64,000 nt of DNA from Dactylonectria macrodidyma (lineage: Eukaryota > Ascomycota > Sordariomycetes > Hypocreales > Nectriaceae): NCBI GenBank assembly GCA_020744425.1, contig JAGMUV010000027.1, positions 744,001 to 808,000 on the forward strand. Direction: 5' to 3'. The position numbers and the translations under genes were made by a program. Under the pieces are notes generated by a model. It made no database searches and was not told the DNA's origin. It worked only from the letters and a program-made list of their open reading frames with translations. Of the stretch, positions 31,167-39,748 are shown in pieces. The stretch's first letter is position 1. Each line of letters starts with the position of its first letter.

Positions 31167-31705
31167 CTATTCAGATTGAATCCTACTAACGTCATACAGT
31201 CTCATTTTGGCAGACCGTGCTTCAGCTGCTGAGGATAGGATGCTGAACACTTGGAGAAATTGGCCTTCAAGCAGGCCTGTCACTGCATATACATCAGATT
31301 GGACCAGCCAGTAAAGTGAAATTGTGGGGCTTCGGGTGATTATGGAAGAACCGTACGAAACGAAAATAGCTTAGCGCAAAGGCCCTCTGGGGTGTGTCCC
31401 CCCGGGCGAAATAAAATCCATCCATCCATCCATCCATTCAATCAGTCGCCAGGGTTGGTGGGCCGAGCTGCAGGAGAGTGGATGACGTCGCCGGCCGCCA
31501 CTCTCGAAAGGAGGGGTGGGCCTGAATAATGCCATTCTGACATTGAACGAGTGCTACGATCTCGATGATGACCTCATGGGCGTTGGGAGGGGCGAAATCT
31601 GTTCGTGTTTGTAGTGAACTTATGGCTCTTGCTTGAAACGTAGTGAGTAGACGCAACGTGAACCACTTACGACTATTCATCTAAATCTACCACCACATTT
31701 CCCGC

Positions 31706-32044
31706 ATGGAATCGGAATCCAGCGAAGAGCAGCCCCAGCAGGTGCAACGCCGGGGCAAGAAGGGCAACAAGGTCGCCAGACGCCAGTCCAGGCAGCGACA
31801 ACAGCAACAATCAGGTCCCCTAGACCAGCTTCCCGTCGCGGGAGACGTGGGCAATACCTTGAACAACACCCTCGGGGATGGCTCAAATACGCTGGGAAAT
31901 GTGGGTAACAATGCAGTCCAGCAACAAGGCGACGACGATGGTGGGAAGAATGACACCTTAAGGCTGCGACTCGATCTGAATCTAGACCTCGAGATCCAAC
32001 TCAAGGCCAGGATCCATGGTGATTTGGAACTAGCGCTTCTGTAA
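31706..32044 (+). CDS. small conserved fungal protein with C-terminal LRLDLNLDLEIQLKARIHG motif
   Basis: 112 aa. The N-terminus is acidic then strongly basic (QRRGKKGNKVARRQSRQRQQ) with Q/G/N-rich low complexity in the middle. The last 27 residues form an alternating hydrophobic segment ending GDLELALL. From memory, small fungal proteins with this kind of C-terminus (LRLDLNL...KARIHGDL) recur across ascomycetes; no function is known to me. The alternation suggests a beta strand or amphipathic segment. Expression is unproven; the ORF lies between the LINE and repeat copy B. Confidence 0.6.
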   Translation: MESESSEEQPQQVQRRGKKGNKVARRQSRQRQQQQSGPLDQLPVAGDVGNTLNNTLGDGSNTLGNVGNNAVQQQGDDDGGKNDTLRLRLDLNLDLEIQLKARIHGDLELALL

Positions 32045-32071
32045 GTTCAAACTCCCCCATGACTCTCCTTC

Positions 32072-32599
32072 TCTTCATGTATCTTGGCGTCCAATACACA
32101 GCGCAGGGTAGTCGTGCGAAACATTAGGCTAATTGTGTTCTGTTTCTCAGGGACTAAGCTATCCTTGTTTCTGTATCGTTATGGCTCTCGGCGCATCATG
32201 GTGTTTGGTTTGGCTGGATTAAACGGGAATAATCCCCGTGTGCAGATTGATACAGTTCTGTTTGTACTGTACGAAAGATAGTTCTGAATGACGAATGAGT
32301 GAAATAAGAAAGAAAGCCTCCAAAATGGCTCATGGCAGTTGATTGACGATTCTAAGTTTCTGACTGAAGGGTTCCAGAGCTTGTTCCTGGTCAGTCGTAG
32401 CACTCGCAGCCATACATATGTGTATGTATGTATGTACGTGTATTTTCCGTCCAACAACTGCAGGTCGCTCAGGTCCCCAAACAAGAGGCACAGGGCATGC
32501 TAAGCTGGTGAAAGTCTAGAATCTACGAAATACAGAAGACAGTGGGGCCACGCTCGTCACGCGAGATTAGCACCCCCCCGACCACCGTTTCCTGCGCGG
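32072..32599 (+). repeat. dispersed repeat copy B (528 bp)
   Basis: Near-identical to 4561-5089 in the same orientation, with scattered single-base changes. It ends at the same base pattern (cctgcgcgg), beyond which copy B continues into bZIP sequence and copy A does not. Confidence 0.9.
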
Positions 32600-32924
32600 T
32601 CAATGTAGTGTGGCTGCGCTCAGGTGCCGTCAAAGAAAGAAGCAGTGGCTTGCGAATCTGTAGACCAAGGTGGAGATGTTTAGCACCGAGAACGATGCCT
32701 TGACCGCGCTGATCACGCAGTTGACAGGGGAGGTGGTCAACTTGAAGACTCTCCTTCTCGCACACAAGGACTGTCCAGTTACGCAACAGCAAGGTCTCCA
32801 CAATGCCTTCATCTCTCAGGTTGCCGAGCCCTCCAACCCACAGATGAACCTTTATGGCATGGGTGCACCAATGCCCAACCAACCAGTCATGGGTGGCCAG
32901 GGTGTCCAACGGCGTTTCTCATAG
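32600..32924 (+). pseudogene. fragment of an ATF1/CREB-type bZIP transcription factor gene
   Basis: Immediately after repeat copy B the frame reads VAALRCRQRKKQWLANL, then a TAG, then TKVEMFSTENDALTALITQL and LLLAHKDCPV. This is the second half of the basic region, the leucine zipper and the conserved tail of the fungal Atf1/AtfA factors; the tail continues to GQGVQRRFS and the normal type of stop. The stop falls where the family has glutamine (CAG to TAG). All sequence N-terminal to the basic region is missing. It cannot make a functional factor. Confidence 0.85.
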
Positions 32925-33098
32925 AGCGAGTTGCGATCCGCCTGTGAGCATGATGAACCGGTGTCCTTGGATGGCGAAATGACGACCAAGGATGGCTCTT
33001 TCTTTCCGCAATGAGGGAATGATCGCATCTCACTGAATAGAGGGTATCACTGGCCAGAGTGGATTAAGGAAGGCTCCCCCGTGCTCGGCTTGGTCTGG
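32925..33098. other. short gap between relics
   Basis: Nothing recognised. Confidence 0.3.
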
Positions 33099-33357
33099 TT
33101 ATGGATTGATCCTAAATTGCGCAAGGATCTGGGTTTGTTCCATGAACTTGACGACCTTTGCTGCTACTTTGCGCTCGCTCAGTAGTGTCCGGAGATTTTG
33201 ACGTCTTGGAAATTGGCCTAGTTCCTGGTTTCGAAGCGTGGTGTGCTTCCTGCATTGAAGCAGGATGTGGGCTACCGTCTGCCGTCCTTCGCCGCAGTTG
33301 CATCTCGGATCGGTGACCCCTGGCACTCTTCATTTGAAGAGAAAGTGTTAACAGCAA
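33099..33357 (-). pseudogene. C-terminal fragment of a second LINE ORF2 family
   Basis: The - strand encodes PGVTDPRCNCGEGRQTVAHI followed by LLQCRKHTTLRNQEL, the cysteine/histidine motif at the end of fungal LINE ORF2 proteins (compare CECGLASETVEHFLFRC at 30.9 kb). It is a different family from the intact element. The frame upstream of 33330 is broken, and no reverse transcriptase remains nearby. Confidence 0.72.
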
Positions 33358-33376
33358 ATGCTTTCAGCAGTCGTTC

Positions 33377-33775
33377 TTATCCTAACAAGGCGAAACCCGT
33401 GATCTCTAGGCTCGCCTGACTCGGCAAAGTCGCGCGTCGTCGCGTCTGGATTAGCCAGAAAGGCGGGTTTTCTAGTTCCTGCATACTAGTTGCAGTCCTC
33501 GGAAAGATACCAGTGAACCTGCCTGCCGTTTTCTCCCACTTACTCAAGTCCTCCTCTCCAAGTATATTGAATGCAGGGCCAAAGCTACTCATTCCTACCC
33601 CTAAAAATGCTTCCTCGGAACTCAAGGGTTTGTGTTTATTGAGGCAAAGGTTCTCTTTCTTGGCCAGGACGCCTACTAGGTAGTGGGGACCCCCGTGCCT
33701 GTCTAGTAATACAGTCTGACTAATGAGAGGCCACATACAGACGATATCGTCAAAGCCGGCTGTTGTAAGAGGCAT
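33377..33775 (-). CDS. unidentified ORF, 132 aa
   Basis: Open frame MPLTTAGFDDIVCMWPLISQ to a stop at 33377. The composition is protein-like (VLLDRHGGPHYLVGVLAKKE), but I do not recognise a family. It lies in a patchwork of transposon debris and may itself be a fragment. Low confidence that it is an expressed gene. Confidence 0.3.
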   Translation of the reverse strand: MPLTTAGFDDIVCMWPLISQTVLLDRHGGPHYLVGVLAKKENLCLNKHKPLSSEEAFLGVGMSSFGPAFNILGEEDLSKWEKTAGRFTGIFPRTATSMQELENPPFWLIQTRRRATLPSQASLEITGFALLG

Positions 33776-34015
33776 GATGAAAAGGCGTAAAAGGCGTGTT
33801 TTTTGGCTGTTGTTATGAGAGCAATTTTTGAGAGCATTGATTAGAGGGATTGAGGTCGGATGATGTGGTTTGCGCCTTGCCTAATCGGGCATAGCGGGTG
33901 GAGAAATTAGCGCCATTCCACTTTGCCAAGAGGATCAATTTTTCGAGTTTCTACGGTAGTGAAGGAAATTGCGGGGGAGAAGACGGCCGCTTAGTCCGAC
34001 ACAAGACGTCAGCCC
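33776..34015. other. no feature recognised
   Basis: Short AT-rich then GC-balanced sequence between a doubtful ORF and a tandem repeat. Confidence 0.3.
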
Positions 34016-34172
34016 CAGGGGTCACCGCCTCGCCTAACGCTAGCCCGTTATGGTAATTCTTTTCGCCAAGCTTTTAGTGTCCCACGATCTAAATCCTAGG
34101 AGTCACCACCCCACCTAACGCTAACCCTCTATGGTAGGTTTTTTCGCCAAGCCTTTAGTGTCCCACAATTCA
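34016..34172. repeat. tandem duplication, 81-bp unit, two copies
   Basis: caggggtcaccgcctcgcct at 34016 is repeated as taggagtcaccaccccacct at 34097. Both units continue through cgctarcccnntatggtar and tttagtgtcccac. Many differences are C/T or G/A, as RIP would give. Confidence 0.75.
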
Positions 34173-34184
34173 GACCGCTCCACC

Positions 34185-34425
34185 CAGGGTTGCAAACCAC
34201 TCCACTGAATCCACGCGTAGATCCACTCAGTGGATCCACGGTCCATTCCACGAGGCTGGTCGGCTAGTGGATTCTTAATCCATCCATTCCACTCGAAGCG
34301 CTCGTGGAGTGGATGGACTGGATTTGAAGTGGAGCAGTTAAGTGCTCCCCGCCAAGCTAGGTGTTGAATAGTGGCAAAAGGAAGCCCATGGACGTAGGTT
34401 GAAAGGCTGATAAATATTGTCATTA
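34185..34425. mobile_element. hAT-type terminal relic with TCCACT subterminal repeats
   Basis: Begins CAGGGTTGCAAACCACTCCA, a hAT-like terminus. It is followed by many copies of tccact/agtgga in both orientations to about 34340. A matching second end was not found, so this is a solo end or decayed MITE. The ends resemble in style those of the hAT element at 57.0 kb (CAAGGCTCGAAACCACTACA). Confidence 0.6.
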
Positions 34426-35127
34426 AAGATGACAGTTGCCACCTATTGCCACAGGCTTAGCAAGCAGCTTCCAGTTGATTTCACATAGCACAGAAAAGGC
34501 ATATAGAGCTTGCTCCGAAACCTCAAGTAGCAAGCAAGACACACAAGTGACATACAACAAGATGAATAACACACAATTCACCCCAATATCTGACACTAGG
34601 TGTGCGAGCTTTAACTCTGGTTGACAGTTACCCTAGAATCACATCATCAGGAACTCTCTTGACCAAACGGCATATACTGCCATTTAACGAAAGCAGTGCC
34701 GTTAGAACCGCCGAATTTTTCTCATTAAAACGATATAAATCACGATATGCCGGGTAAAGCTTTGTATGAAGCGAGGAATCGGCCGGGTTGGTTGATTTGA
34801 TTGGGGTGGTTGATTGATTGAGTTGATTTATGATCAGCGCTGGTTCTAAGGCAAACACTTGATTTAGACTTTGACTTTGACTTTGACTTTGAGTAAGCGT
34901 TGTAGTTGCGGGCGGTCAGTAGGAATATCAGAGTCTTGGCGGATTATGCTTCCCAATCGGGATAAAGACTTGCCAGGATTCCGTAAGCAATGAAAGCAGA
35001 CTTAGACTTAAAAGCGCAAGACAACCCTTGGTAAGAGAAAGTATTTTTCCTCTTTACCTTTGCAATTTTATAACGTATTTACAATCATCATTCCCAACTT
35101 GTCAATCACAATTTATTCCATTACATC
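34426..35127. other. AT-rich intergenic stretch
   Basis: Contains a (GACTTT)n-like microsatellite near 34866-34892 and TTGA-rich words near 34795-34830. The last 200 bases are the 5' flank of the NmrA-like gene. No other gene seen. Confidence 0.4.
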
Positions 35128-36099
35128 ATGGCTCGCGAAATTAAGAACGTAGCTCTTGCGGGGGTGGGTAATGGTCTTTTTTCAGTTTACCTCGCAGAAT
35201 GGGCTAACCTATCTTAGGCATCCGGCAGCCTGGGGTCGCGTATCTTGCAAGCTTTGGTTGGAACAGGTCGCTTTAATGTGACTATTCTTGCTCGGAAGAC
35301 CATGGGTGGCGTGCCGTCTGGGGCCGTTGTGGAGGTGGTCGATTTCGAATCTGCTTCTGCCCTGACAGCAGCCCTGAAAGGCCAGGATGCGCTTGTCGAT
35401 GCCACGTCGGTGCCTGACCCTACTGTGGCCATTCGCTTGATGGATGCCGCCGTTGCAGTCGGCGTCTATCGGATGATCCCAGCCGAGTTTAGCTCGGACC
35501 CAACGAACGCTAAAGGGCGAGGCCTGCTCCCCTTCCAGGGCAAGGCAAAGGCTCTGGAGCATATCAAGAAGCTTGCGGATGACAACAAGATTACCTGGAC
35601 GGCTATCTCGAACCATGCTTTTCTTGATTGGGGTCTTCGCATGTCATTTCTCGGAATCGACCTTAGAAGCAAGAAAATTGACTATCTGAATGGCGGCAAC
35701 ATGGTCGTTCCTTTTACGACTCTTGCGTCAGTGGGTACTGCTGTTGCAAACGCTCTTTCGAAACCTGAAGAGACCAAGAATCGAATCTGTTATATTTGTA
35801 ATACGCAAAAAACACAGAAGGAGCTTGCGGAACTTGCCAAGCAGGTTTTGGGTGAGGAAGGTTGGCAGTCGAAGGATCTGGATATGAACGAAGCATTCCA
35901 GAAGGCAATGGCCCAGTTGCAGGCTGGTCAAGTGAACTGGCAGGTCATTGGCGACATCATCCGGTTCTCGATCTCTACTCCGGGCTATATTGAGAAGCTT
36001 GGAAAGACCGATAATGAACTCTTGGGCGTCAAGGCGATCAGCGATGACGAAGTCAAGGCGCTCATCAAGGAGATTGCCGGAGAAAAGGCTCCCGCGTAG
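35128..36099 (+). CDS. NmrA-like / isoflavone-reductase-like NAD(P)-binding protein
   Basis: Exons 35128-35163 and 35218-36099, phases closing to 305 aa. Joining them restores the Rossmann loop VALAG|ASGSLGSRIL at the N-terminus, which confirms the intron. Later features are ALVDATSVPDPTVAIRLMDA, RMIPAEFSSDPTN and a C-terminal helical half (YIEKLGKTDNELLGV), as in the PCBER/isoflavone-reductase-like group. It is predicted to be a cytosolic reductase or redox-sensing protein; the substrate is unknown. It is the only intact host gene between 31.7 and 39.7 kb. Confidence 0.88.
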
Positions 36100-37159
36100 C
36101 TTTGTTAGGTGTATGAGGGGTTAGACTTTAGAGACTGTTGGCCTGTCCGTTCCCCTTATAGTACATGTCGAGATATTGTGCAGGTTTTGTTTAGATTGCT
36201 AGATTTTGCCTCAAATCATCTACATTGCGCACTTAGAAGTTTTTGCAATTATTGACTGTGTAACCTTGATCTATCCTTTTGGGTATGAGAAGGTTAAAAT
36301 GTGATTGTTTACTTGGATTGCTAAAATGCTTCAATTCTTCCAATTAAGTCCACACCCTCGCCACCAGCTGAACCTGCTATCCGCTCACTCTAAGTTATTT
36401 ACACATGATGCGGATCAATTGAAAAAGCGCAAACGATTGAGACGATAGCGATCTAGGATCTCGGCTGCAGTGATGCTCAAGAGACAGCCTTGTTCCAACT
36501 CGGGGGCCCGAGCCCACTATAGACGCTGACCCAGGGCTACCGTAGTCCCTAGGCTCTAGCTAGCTAATGTTCATTAAAACCCCTGATGCTAACTCCCACC
36601 AACAAGGTATCGGACTATCCAGGTGGCATCTTTCCATAAGAATGCTTGGCAGAGCAACATTTGAGATATGAGTTCATTGCAGGAGAGACTTGTTGCGTTT
36701 GCTAAAATGTGTTGTTCAGCTGCTCTGCGCCAGCAGCAACTCGCCTTCGATGGAGAGCACGGACAGCCAGATACTAGTCCATTCAACTCAATTCAAGGGC
36801 CAATTGATCAACGCCACTAGGAAAAAAAGTTGACCACCTCCAACAAAATAGACTGAATGGTCGCTCGAGCAACAGTGCTTGGACCAGTAGGCGGACAAGA
36901 CAGGGCCTTGTCCGACAGGGCCTAGCCCGTTACATTGGCACTCTCATGAGATGCGGAGTCGACGAGACAAGACACCTAAGTAATTAGTCCTTATCATGTA
37001 TTCCGCGACTCATTTCGAACGCCTGTCGCCCGATTCTGTTCAAAACAAACATGTATCATCGCTGGGGTTTCATTAATACTCCCATATTCACGACTGCAGC
37101 TCTTGCCGATGGCCTTGACCTCAATCCCTTGCCTTAGAAGATTTCCTTGACTATGTCTA
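36100..37159. other. intergenic stretch, with a possible LTR end near 36934
   Basis: No gene is recognised. On the - strand TGTAACGGGCTAGGCCCTGT starts at 36934. It resembles TGTAACGGGTCAGGCCCACT at 61830, which looks like the 5' end of a long terminal repeat. Confidence 0.35.
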
Positions 37160-37450
37160 AGGCAATGCTCGACCACTGGTTGAGGATGTCCCATCCAGTC
37201 GACTTTCTTTCCTCTCTCACCTCCAGGAGAGTCTCTTCAGGGACCTCGATGTCACGTCTATCCAGAACAATACCGGTAACAAGCAACAGGAACCCAGAGC
37301 CTGTCATAAGTAGGTACTGGATGTTCAGGAAAAGCCCGTTGATGAATTTCAGACTCTGAGTGAGAGGTTCTCGACCGAAACACTCTACATCCGCACCGAT
37401 GTCACTTCGAACTCCCGGCCCGACATCACGTTAGACAGCCGACTTTACAA
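37160..37450 (+). pseudogene. decayed coding fragment, family unknown
   Basis: A + strand frame without an ATG reads SFLSHLQESLFRDLDVTSIQ, then after an internal TAG continues VLDVQEKPVDEFQTLSERFS and ETLYIRTDVTSNSRPDITLD. The composition is strongly protein-like on both sides of the stop. I do not recognise the family. Confidence 0.4.
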
Positions 37451-37551
37451 ATTATGATCAATCAAACGTCTAATCGATGAATCAGAATGCGGGACCGGTT
37501 CTGAAGCCCTCGGGTTACGGACGCGTCTTTGAGCCGCTTCGGTAAAATTTG

Positions 37552-37872
37552 TCACTTCAATGACTCCCTCGCTTCTTCTACCGCGACCTTCAGCTGATCG
37601 AAAGGAATGTCCCACTCAGCTTCCGGCACGACGATCTTACAACTGTTGGCCGTGGCATATAACACTAAGTGATCTGAGAAGCTTCTTCGTAACCACGTGC
37701 CGAAAATGATCTCGAACGTAGAACTGTCCCTCGAGGAAAGAAAGGAAGCCGCCGGCAAACTGAAAAGTTCAGACTTTGGAATGATCGTCTTGTCACATTG
37801 AAGCAGTTCTTTGATGAGGCACAACCCAAATCTTTGTCGCAATGGTGGCATGATAGGCGGAACGGCGTCCAA
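37552..37872 (-). CDS. unidentified ORF, 106 aa
   Basis: Open frame with a plausible C-terminal domain (FEIIFGTWLRRSFSDHLVLY ... EWDIPFDQLKVAVEEARESL). No family recognised; it may be the 3' part of a decayed gene. No convincing upstream exon found. Confidence 0.3.
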   Translation of the reverse strand: MDAVPPIMPPLRQRFGLCLIKELLQCDKTIIPKSELFSLPAASFLSSRDSSTFEIIFGTWLRRSFSDHLVLYATANSCKIVVPEAEWDIPFDQLKVAVEEARESLK

Positions 37873-38418
37873 TGGTACCGCTCCTCAATAGCAAGCCTTC
37901 TTCTCAACGTACATTGTTATCTGCTAATACCCGTCTCATCAACAGGTGCACATTTTGGGTAGCCGTCCTCGTGCTTGTGTTGACGGTATTATTTGGTTTG
38001 GTACAAAGTATTGAAGGTGGTTTGCAAGTGTATGCCTCCTTCAAAGGACTCGATGGGTCAACATGAAAGGCGGTCAAGAGTCAGGTCTAGATCCTACTGC
38101 CCACTGCCTCTTATCCACGAGTCAAGATTCGGCAACCACAAGCTCTACGAAGACGTATCTGTTGGAAGAATTGAAAGGCGCAGGCATCTTGAATTACTTG
38201 GCAATCTCATTCGATCCGCCGTGGGAAGCTTGTGGAGCCGCGATAGTGTATTGACCGGTGACGGTGTGATGAAACTGAACGGGTGCGTCCATTATCACTA
38301 CCGCCGCCAAGTGTGCATAACTCTCTGCAAGCGACAAGACATTCGCAAGTGTCATCGTGTAGCGGATGGTAAAAGTTCAAATGCAAAGTGCAGCCTTGGC
38401 CGTTGGTGAAAGGGGACC

Positions 38419-38718
38419 TCATATGTGACTTTTATTCATTAGTACGATGCTCCCACGAGATTGGATTTCTCGGAACTTACAAGCAGCAATCAATTGTTTC
38501 CAATTAGGTAGTAGAGGCGTCAAATCAAGGTCGCCTCTTCCAACCGAGCATCTCTGAAGCACGTAGAGAGCAGCTAGTCCAGGGCCTATCGAGTCTTGGA
38601 GGAAGCAATCCAGGAGTGGTTCGTCTAGATGCAGAAGATCAGCGTTTCGAATGGCTGCAAGGACCCGGTCAAAGTCGTTCGCGGCGTCCACCATATCGTC
38701 GTCTATCGTACCCAGCAT
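38419..38718 (-). CDS. unidentified ORF, 99 aa
   Basis: Protein-like frame (AIRNADLLHLDEPLLDCFLQ, LAALYVLQRCSVGRGDLDLT). No family recognised; may be an exon of a decayed gene together with neighbouring frames. Confidence 0.25.
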   Translation of the reverse strand: MLGTIDDDMVDAANDFDRVLAAIRNADLLHLDEPLLDCFLQDSIGPGLAALYVLQRCSVGRGDLDLTPLLPNWKQLIAACKFREIQSRGSIVLMNKSHI

Positions 38719-39195
38719 TCAGAGCGAAACACAGCAATGAAGTGTTGATGAAATGCTTGGATTGGAGCCTCAAGCCTTCGCCACATGAACAAGTGGTACA
38801 TGGGGGCTCGGATTAGCCTTACTGCCGGCCTCTTCCAGTCGTCCGTCTCTATCGCAACGGACCCTGGATGTATGAAGAGAGAACGGCCAAACCAGATCTA
38901 TCCATGTCATTGATCGCTCTGATACGAGTGGATAAGGCCAAGAGCCATTCACGAGCGACAGAGGTAATAAAAGCATTCCGGCAGATGGCAACCCTTCTCT
39001 GCGAACAGGGGAAGCTTTCACTTGTCGTATTTGGGTTAAGGATGTTCTTGCGGCACTCTATGAGCATGGAGAAATCGGGCTTTCCGCCGATGTCGGTAAG
39101 TCCACGATAATATTTCCATTAGGTACCATAACTATCGGTTTAACACTTGTGCTTTGCAGCAGACGCGCTCGAGGCTATGGCAATGGAATATGGGC
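38719..39195. other. no feature recognised
   Basis: Short overlapping frames only (for example 38868-39110 on +), without family signal. Confidence 0.3.
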
Positions 39196-39435
39196 TCAGC
39201 TGCTGTGGATGCCTAACTCTGTGTAGCGGTCCTCAACGATCTTGTATTTCCAAGATTTCTCGTCCCACCTGTCGCATCCGTTAGCAATAATAGTTTTACT
39301 GGAATGATTATCATACGCTTCCTCCACACGCTTATAGGCCAGCTTCGATGCTCGCTCAACCTTAGGCTCTTTCGCCTTGGTTGCGGCTTCATCACCAGAG
39401 GACGAGGTCTCGGATGTAGATGTGGCGACTGCTGC
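39196..39435 (-). pseudogene. possible terminal exon or gene fragment, family unknown
   Basis: A - strand frame without an ATG reads STSETSSSGDEAATKAKEPK, then ASKLAYKRVEEAYDNHSSKT and CDRWDEKSWKYKIVEDRY, ending at a TGA at 39196-39198. The acidic/serine-rich stretch followed by a charged helical part is typical of a real protein C-terminus. An intron acceptor (tactccag) lies just upstream near 39440, but no first exon is evident. Confidence 0.4.
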
Positions 39436-39748
39436 TGGAGTACGCCCGCGTCATTGACAACAGAGACCAGCTCGCTTTTGTGCACGACTGGTCAGGATAG
39501 ACAACCCATCATGAGTTTTTAGACGAGAGTGTTGAATATAAGTCTCAATCGCCTTCTGGGGCGTAACCCTTTTTGTTTCAACAGAGATACCCGAGCTGTA
39601 AATGGAAAATGCAATTATGGTCTAGCTGTTGTGTTGTGCGGCCCGTCTTTATACATGTGTGTCTATCTATCTTCAGGTGGAATACCGGAAACTGCGGGGT
39701 GGGTACAAGTCGAAGTTCAAAAGAAAAGGGGAAACGAGGTGATCGAAG

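Larger units (their letters stand above)
25966..31434 (+). mobile_element. full-length Tad-like non-LTR retrotransposon (about 5.5 kb)
   Basis: It is bounded by an 11-bp direct repeat CATTCAATCAG at 25955-25965 and 31435-31445, read as the target-site duplication. The 3' end is gggcgaaataaaatccatcc followed by a TCCA microsatellite tail instead of poly-A. A short 5' UTR of about 120 bp precedes two long open frames, an RNA-binding gag-like ORF1 and an endonuclease/reverse transcriptase ORF2. Both are uninterrupted, with no RIP-type decay. Confidence 0.92.

Noticed and set aside
31425..31439. TCCA repeats read as a simple microsatellite or CRISPR-like array
   Set aside because: It is the 3' tail of the LINE, shared in short form by the 13.6 kb remnant; no spacers.
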